A stretch of DNA of 64,000 bases from Rufibacter sp. LB8 (lineage in GTDB: Bacteria; Bacteroidota; Bacteroidia; Cytophagales; Hymenobacteraceae), in NCBI RefSeq assembly GCF_014876185.1, contig NZ_JADALJ010000001.1:682001-746000 (forward strand). Reading direction: 5' to 3'. The position numbers and the translations under genes were made by a program. The stretch's first letter is position 1. Each line of letters opens with the position of its first letter. The notes under the pieces were generated by a model. It was not told where the DNA came from, made no database searches, and worked only from the letters and a program-made list of their open reading frames with translations. Shown here piece by piece: positions 60,307-64,000 of this stretch.

Positions 60307-62844
60307 ATGACGAATCTGAATTTCCCGTGGCTGGTGAAAATGGCCTGGCGCGACAGCCGCCGCAACCGCTCGCGCCTGTTTCTGTTCATCTCTTCCATTA
60401 TTCTGGGCATAGCGGCGCTGGTGGCCATCTTCTCCTTCGGCCATAACCTCCGCGAAGACATTGACAAGCAGGCCCTGGGCATGATTGGCGCCGATCTGGT
60501 GCTGAGCAGCAACCGTCCCGTAGAACCTTCGGTAAAACCACTGCTCGATTCTTTAGGCGATGAACGTTCGCAGGAGCGCAGCTTCGCGTCTATGATTCTG
60601 TTCCCCAAGAACCAGGGCACGCGGTTGGTACAGGTGCGCGCCTTGGAAGGGGCCTACCCGTATTACGGTGCCTTGGAAACCACCCCGCCAGAAGCGGGCC
60701 AAAGTTTTAAGCAGGGCCAGCAAGCTTTGGTGGACAAGACTCTGATGCTGCAGTTCAATGCTCAGGTGGGTGATTCCATTAAAGTAGGGGAGGTCACGTT
60801 CCAGATTGCGGGTATTTTGAACAAGGCACCGGGGCAGTCGGGTATCTCCGCTACGGTGGCGCCGGCAGTGTATATTCCCTTGCGCTATTTGGCCCAAACC
60901 GGGTTGGAGCAGAAAGGCAGCCGCATTAATTACCTGTTTTACTACCAATACAACCGCGGCACTGACGTGGAGAAACTGGCCAAAAGCTTAGAGCCCCGGC
61001 TGGAGAAAGAAAACCTGAACGCGGAGACCCTGGCTTCCCAGCGCCGCGAAATGGGCCAGTCGTTTGAAGATCTGACCGGTTTCCTTTCCTTGGTAGCCTT
61101 TATTGCCTTGCTTTTGGGCTGTATTGGCGTGGCCAGTGCCATACATGTGTACATCAAAGAAAAGCTAAATTCCATTGCCATTCTGCGTTGTCTGGGCGTG
61201 AGCGCGAACCAGGCCTTCATGATTTATGTGCTGCAGATTCTGGGCATCGGGTTTTTAGGCTCGGTGCTGGGCGCGGCCTTGGGCACGGTGGTGCAGCAGG
61301 TGCTGCCGCAGGTCTTACAGGATTTACTACCTATTGAGTTAACGGTGGGTATTTCCTGGCTGGCCATATTGCAGGGCGTTGGGCTGGGCGTGATGATTTC
61401 CCTGTTATTCGCGTTGTTGCCCTTGGTGAGCATCAGGAAGATTTCGCCGTTGAACACCTTGCGTTTGTCTTTTGAGGAAACCAGCTTGTTCAGAGACCCC
61501 GTGAAATGGTTGCTGTACGCGCTGGTGTTGCTGTTCATCTTCGGGTTCACGTATCTGCAGACGCAGGAGGCCAAGGAGTCTTTCTATTTCACGCTAGGCG
61601 TGCTGGTGGGCTTTCTGGTCTTGATGGGCGCGGCGTGGGGTTTGATGTGGACTGTTAGAAAATTCTTCCCGGCTAGCTGGAGTTACCTCTGGCGCCAAGG
61701 CTTGGCTAATCTGTTTCGGCCTAACAACCAGACGTTGATTTTGATTGTCTCCATTGGCCTGGGCACGGCCTTTATTTGTACACTGTATTTTGTGCAGGGC
61801 ATTCTGTTGAACCGCGTCACGCTGGCGGCCAGTGAAAACCAACCCAACATGGTTTTGTTTGACATTCAGCCCGCCCAGCGCGAGGCCGTAGCGCAGTTGA
61901 CCAAAACCCAGGGCTTGCCCGTTATTCAGCAAGTGCCCATTGTAACCATGCGCATTGAGGAAATCAACGGCCTCACCGAAGAGCAGGCCCGCAAAGACAG
62001 CTCCTCTGGCGTAACTCAGCGGGCCTTCCAGCGCGAGATCAGGACCACGTTCAGAGATACGCTCACCGCCTCTGAGAAGATTGTGAAAGGCACCTGGCAA
62101 GGCAACGTGGCCAGCGCGGCAGACACGGTGTATGTGTCCGTGGCCGATGATTACGCCGAACGCATTAAAGTGGAAGTAGGCGACCGCATTGTGTTCAACG
62201 TGCAGGGCGCCTTGGTGCCAACCGTGGTGGGCTCTATCAGAAAAGTAGACTGGAACCGCATTCAAACCAATTTCAGGGTTGTTTTCCCAGTGGGTGTATT
62301 GGAGGAAGCGCCGCAGTTCCACGTCCTGATCACGCGGGTGGCCACGCCTGAGGCCTCGGCTAAGTTCCAGCAGGCGGTGGTGCAGAATTTCCCGAACATC
62401 TCCATTGTGGACCTGGAATTGATCTTGAGCGTGATAGATGAACTACTGGACAAGATTGGGTTTGTGATCAAGTTTATGGCCGCGTTCAGCATTATTACAG
62501 GGTTGGTGGTTTTGATTTCGTCGGTGCTGATCAGTAAGTACCAACGAATGCAGGAAAGCGTCTTGCTGCGCACGCTGGGCGCGAACAAAAACCAGATTTA
62601 TGCCATCACCTCGCTGGAATATTTCTTTTTGGGGGCGCTGGCTTCGGGCACGGGCATCTTGTTGTCCCTGGCCGGTAGTTGGGCCCTGGCGAAGTACAGT
62701 TTCGAGACATCGTTCTCCCCGGAACTGTTGCCAGTTCTGGGCTTGTTTGCGCTGATTTCGTTTTTAACCGTGGCCATTGGCTTGTTCAACAGCCGGGGCG
62801 TGGTCAATAAATCGCCGTTGGAAATTTTGCGGTCAGATGTTTAG
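60307..62844 (+). CDS. ABC transporter permease, YbbP-like (two FtsX domains)
   Basis: An 845-residue inner-membrane protein. N-terminal membrane helix (about 20-45), periplasmic MacB-like region to about 250, FtsX domain 1 (about 255-380), central helices (about 395-490), second periplasmic region (about 510-710), FtsX domain 2 (about 715-840) with the typical SVLLRTLGANKNQIYAI. Ten membrane helices, as in YbbP. Functions with the ATPase just upstream; E. coli YbbAP has been linked to extraction of hydrophobic compounds together with TesA. Confidence 0.92.
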   Translation: MTNLNFPWLVKMAWRDSRRNRSRLFLFISSIILGIAALVAIFSFGHNLREDIDKQALGMIGADLVLSSNRPVEPSVKPLLDSLGDERSQERSFASMILFPKNQGTRLVQVRALEGAYPYYGALETTPPEAGQSFKQGQQALVDKTLMLQFNAQVGDSIKVGEVTFQIAGILNKAPGQSGISATVAPAVYIPLRYLAQTGLEQKGSRINYLFYYQYNRGTDVEKLAKSLEPRLEKENLNAETLASQRREMGQSFEDLTGFLSLVAFIALLLGCIGVASAIHVYIKEKLNSIAILRCLGVSANQAFMIYVLQILGIGFLGSVLGAALGTVVQQVLPQVLQDLLPIELTVGISWLAILQGVGLGVMISLLFALLPLVSIRKISPLNTLRLSFEETSLFRDPVKWLLYALVLLFIFGFTYLQTQEAKESFYFTLGVLVGFLVLMGAAWGLMWTVRKFFPASWSYLWRQGLANLFRPNNQTLILIVSIGLGTAFICTLYFVQGILLNRVTLAASENQPNMVLFDIQPAQREAVAQLTKTQGLPVIQQVPIVTMRIEEINGLTEEQARKDSSSGVTQRAFQREIRTTFRDTLTASEKIVKGTWQGNVASAADTVYVSVADDYAERIKVEVGDRIVFNVQGALVPTVVGSIRKVDWNRIQTNFRVVFPVGVLEEAPQFHVLITRVATPEASAKFQQAVVQNFPNISIVDLELILSVIDELLDKIGFVIKFMAAFSIITGLVVLISSVLISKYQRMQESVLLRTLGANKNQIYAITSLEYFFLGALASGTGILLSLAGSWALAKYSFETSFSPELLPVLGLFALISFLTVAIGLFNSRGVVNKSPLEILRSDV

Positions 62845-62887
62845 TTAAAACTAGCACTTTCTAAACCAGAAAAGGTTTTTATGCGAA

Positions 62888-62932
62888 TTTCGTTTTCGGG
62901 TTCATTTCCAGAATGGAGCCCGAAAACGGAAA
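62888..62932. repeat. Palindrome copy 22, encoding the end of an acyltransferase remnant
   Basis: TTTCGTTTTCGGGTTC...GAGCCCGAAAACGGAAA. Its right arm supplies the last ~10 codons (RFRAPFWK) of the minus-strand frame ending at 62902. Confidence 0.92.
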
Positions 62933-63264
62933 GCGGCGGTTTTTTGCTTGGCGGGTTTCTCCACCAAGAGATAAAAGACATAGGCAAACCCAAATCCCAG
63001 CACTATGCCGCCGAAAAATACCAGCGTCTTCAGTAACGGGCCTGATACCTGCGGCATGAAAAAGTTATGGAACGCCATGGCCGTGAAGAAGTGGGTGAGG
63101 TACAACGAATAAAAAATATCGCCTAAAAAGTGAGCACTTTGCCGCCCAAATTTGGAAAGAAAAGAATGAAGCTTATGCCTGGAAACATCAGGAGAAGCAC
63201 CTCCAAATTCGCCAATGACGCATTTCCGCGCAGCGAAGGTAACGCCTGAATTTGCGGGAGGTTA
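62902..63264 (-). pseudogene. Remnant of an acyltransferase-3 (OafA-type) gene
   Basis: The frame 63264-62902 reads GEFGGASPDVSRHKLHSFLS then FGRQSAHFLGDIFYSLYLTH, the C-terminal end of acyltransferase-3 membrane proteins, followed by two membrane segments. Upstream an in-frame TAA precedes the fragment and no start or N-terminal nine helices are present. Only about 120 codons of the usual ~360 remain. Confidence 0.7.
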
Positions 63265-63312
63265 AATGCTCAAATTTCCTTTTCTCAATGTCTGGCTTTG
63301 GTGGAATTGCCT

Positions 63313-64000
63313 TTATCTGGAGGTGACGGTTACCCGGAAAAGTTTTTTATCACCAAAAAGCGTGGGGCAGGAGGCTACTTCAAGTAACATATATTTCTTA
63401 AAAAGCGCATCTGACGGAGAATTCAGTAACAGCCGCGCGCGCGAAAAGACAGGTGCATCGGTGGAGTAATCTGTGTAAATAATTTGGTTTTGAGCAATTG
63501 CCTGGCTGATCACGGAATCTAACCTGGCGGGCCGGTCCCAGGTTTCATAAGCCATCGGGAAGGGTTGCCCGGTTTTATAATGGTAATAGGCGTTGAAGTG
63601 CGTTTTGTCTTGCAGCAATAGCACCTGAGCCGGTTTTTTCTGCATTGTTTGGTACAGGCAAGCGTGGTTGGTGTATCTGTGGAAATGATTGGGCACCAGG
63701 CCATAAGTTGTATTCCAGAGCAGCAGACCCAAGCCCAGGGCAATTCCCGTTTTCGGCCTCCATTCCTGAAATGAAGCCAAAACCAGCACCACCAGAAACG
63801 GAAACATGACCATAAACTCAGCATTCCCCACGGCGTACCAGGCAAACAACAACTGGAGCAACAGCACCAACACATGGCTTTTGAGAACCAGGGGCTGAAC
63901 TACTATGCTTTTTCTGATTCTTGCAACCATGGTTAAAACTCCCCAAACTATAAGCGCAAAGGCCATCAAACCCGGAACCAACCACAACCAATGCTGCAGG
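63313..64000 (-). CDS. Membrane protein, C-terminal part (5' end off window)
   Basis: Open from the right edge of the window: at least 229 codons. Several membrane segments (LMAFALIVWGVLTMVARI; VLVLLLQLLFAWYAV; FPFLVVLVLASF; IALGLGLLLW) then a soluble C-terminal part with HYKTGQPFPMAYETWDRPAR. The layout resembles the C-terminal portion of membrane glycosyltransferase-like proteins, but I cannot assign a family. The segment FQEWRPKTGI is encoded by palindrome copy 23. Confidence 0.65.
   Translation of the reverse strand, partial: LQHWLWLVPGLMAFALIVWGVLTMVARIRKSIVVQPLVLKSHVLVLLLQLLFAWYAVGNAEFMVMFPFLVVLVLASFQEWRPKTGIALGLGLLLWNTTYGLVPNHFHRYTNHACLYQTMQKKPAQVLLLQDKTHFNAYYHYKTGQPFPMAYETWDRPARLDSVISQAIAQNQIIYTDYSTDAPVFSRARLLLNSPSDALFKKYMLLEVASCPTLFGDKKLFRVTVTSR
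63742..63784. repeat. Palindrome copy 23, inside a coding frame
   Basis: ATTCCCGTTTTCGGCCTC...GAAGCCAAAACC, an imperfect copy lying fully within the minus-strand membrane protein gene without breaking its frame. Confidence 0.75.

Noticed and set aside
62902-63105. Independent small membrane protein from 63105
   Set aside because: The frame continues upstream with acyltransferase-like sequence to an in-frame stop, so it is better read as a gene remnant.
6113-63784. CRISPR array
   Set aside because: The repeated palindromes are kilobases apart with genes between them; there are no regular spacers and no cas genes.

Overview
The window looks like chromosomal DNA of a Bacteroidota, most likely a Cytophagales/Hymenobacteraceae member close to Rufibacter (genus is inference). 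Supporting signs are TAnnTTTG promoter boxes, a type IX secretion C-terminal domain, an ECF sigma/FecR/TonB-receptor group with an STN domain, a fused alpha/beta E1 dehydrogenase and Bacteroidota-type AMP nucleosidase. Most genes look mid-GC; a few islands (26.9-28.0 kb, 55.7-58.5 kb) are clearly AT-rich. No tRNA, rRNA, CRISPR array, integrase or transposase was found.

Layout: 0-3.8 kb, a peptide-type ABC importer (permease, permease, lipoprotein binding protein) on the minus strand. 4.5-11.6 kb, an unknown helical protein and a sigma/FecR/lipoprotein/TonB-receptor group. 11.8-26.7 kb, housekeeping and transport genes (UMF1-type MFS, amidohydrolase, AMP nucleosidase, LTA-synthase-like sulfatase, alanine dehydrogenase, E1 dehydrogenase, LuxE-like protein, NtrC-like regulator without a DNA-binding domain). 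26.9-29.0 kb, an AT-rich cassette bounded by an attC-like site, then a RES/Xre toxin-antitoxin pair. 29.2-44.3 kb, DctA, HxlR/nitroreductase, methyltransferase, aldo/keto reductase, FAD monooxygenase/KAS III, ion channel, a T9SS-secreted GHL10-type protein, threonine aldolase, pyrE, Nudix, coaD. 45.6-54.1 kb, a complete trpE-G-D-C-F-B-A operon followed by DAHP synthase. 54.7-55.6 kb, an aromatic amino acid hydroxylase homologue that has lost its iron ligands. 55.7-58.5 kb, AT-rich cassettes with two more attC-like sites. 58.6-62.8 kb, a TesA-YbbA-YbbP-like group. 62.9-64 kb, an acyltransferase remnant and a membrane protein running off the window.

Four observations stand out. (1) The trp operon is preceded by two consecutive leader peptides, each with a Trp-Trp pair and each followed by its own terminator; the second also has a clear antiterminator. 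(2) Three 68-69 bp imperfect palindromes with integron attC architecture, and with stem covariation between copies, separate AT-rich single-gene cassettes. (3) A ~46 bp palindrome (core CCGTTTTCGGGCTCATTT and its complement) occurs about 23 times, almost always just after a stop codon, three times fused to an intrinsic terminator and at least once inside a reading frame. (4) The hydroxylase pseudoenzyme next to the aromatic biosynthesis genes has its own attenuator-like terminator directly before its start codon.
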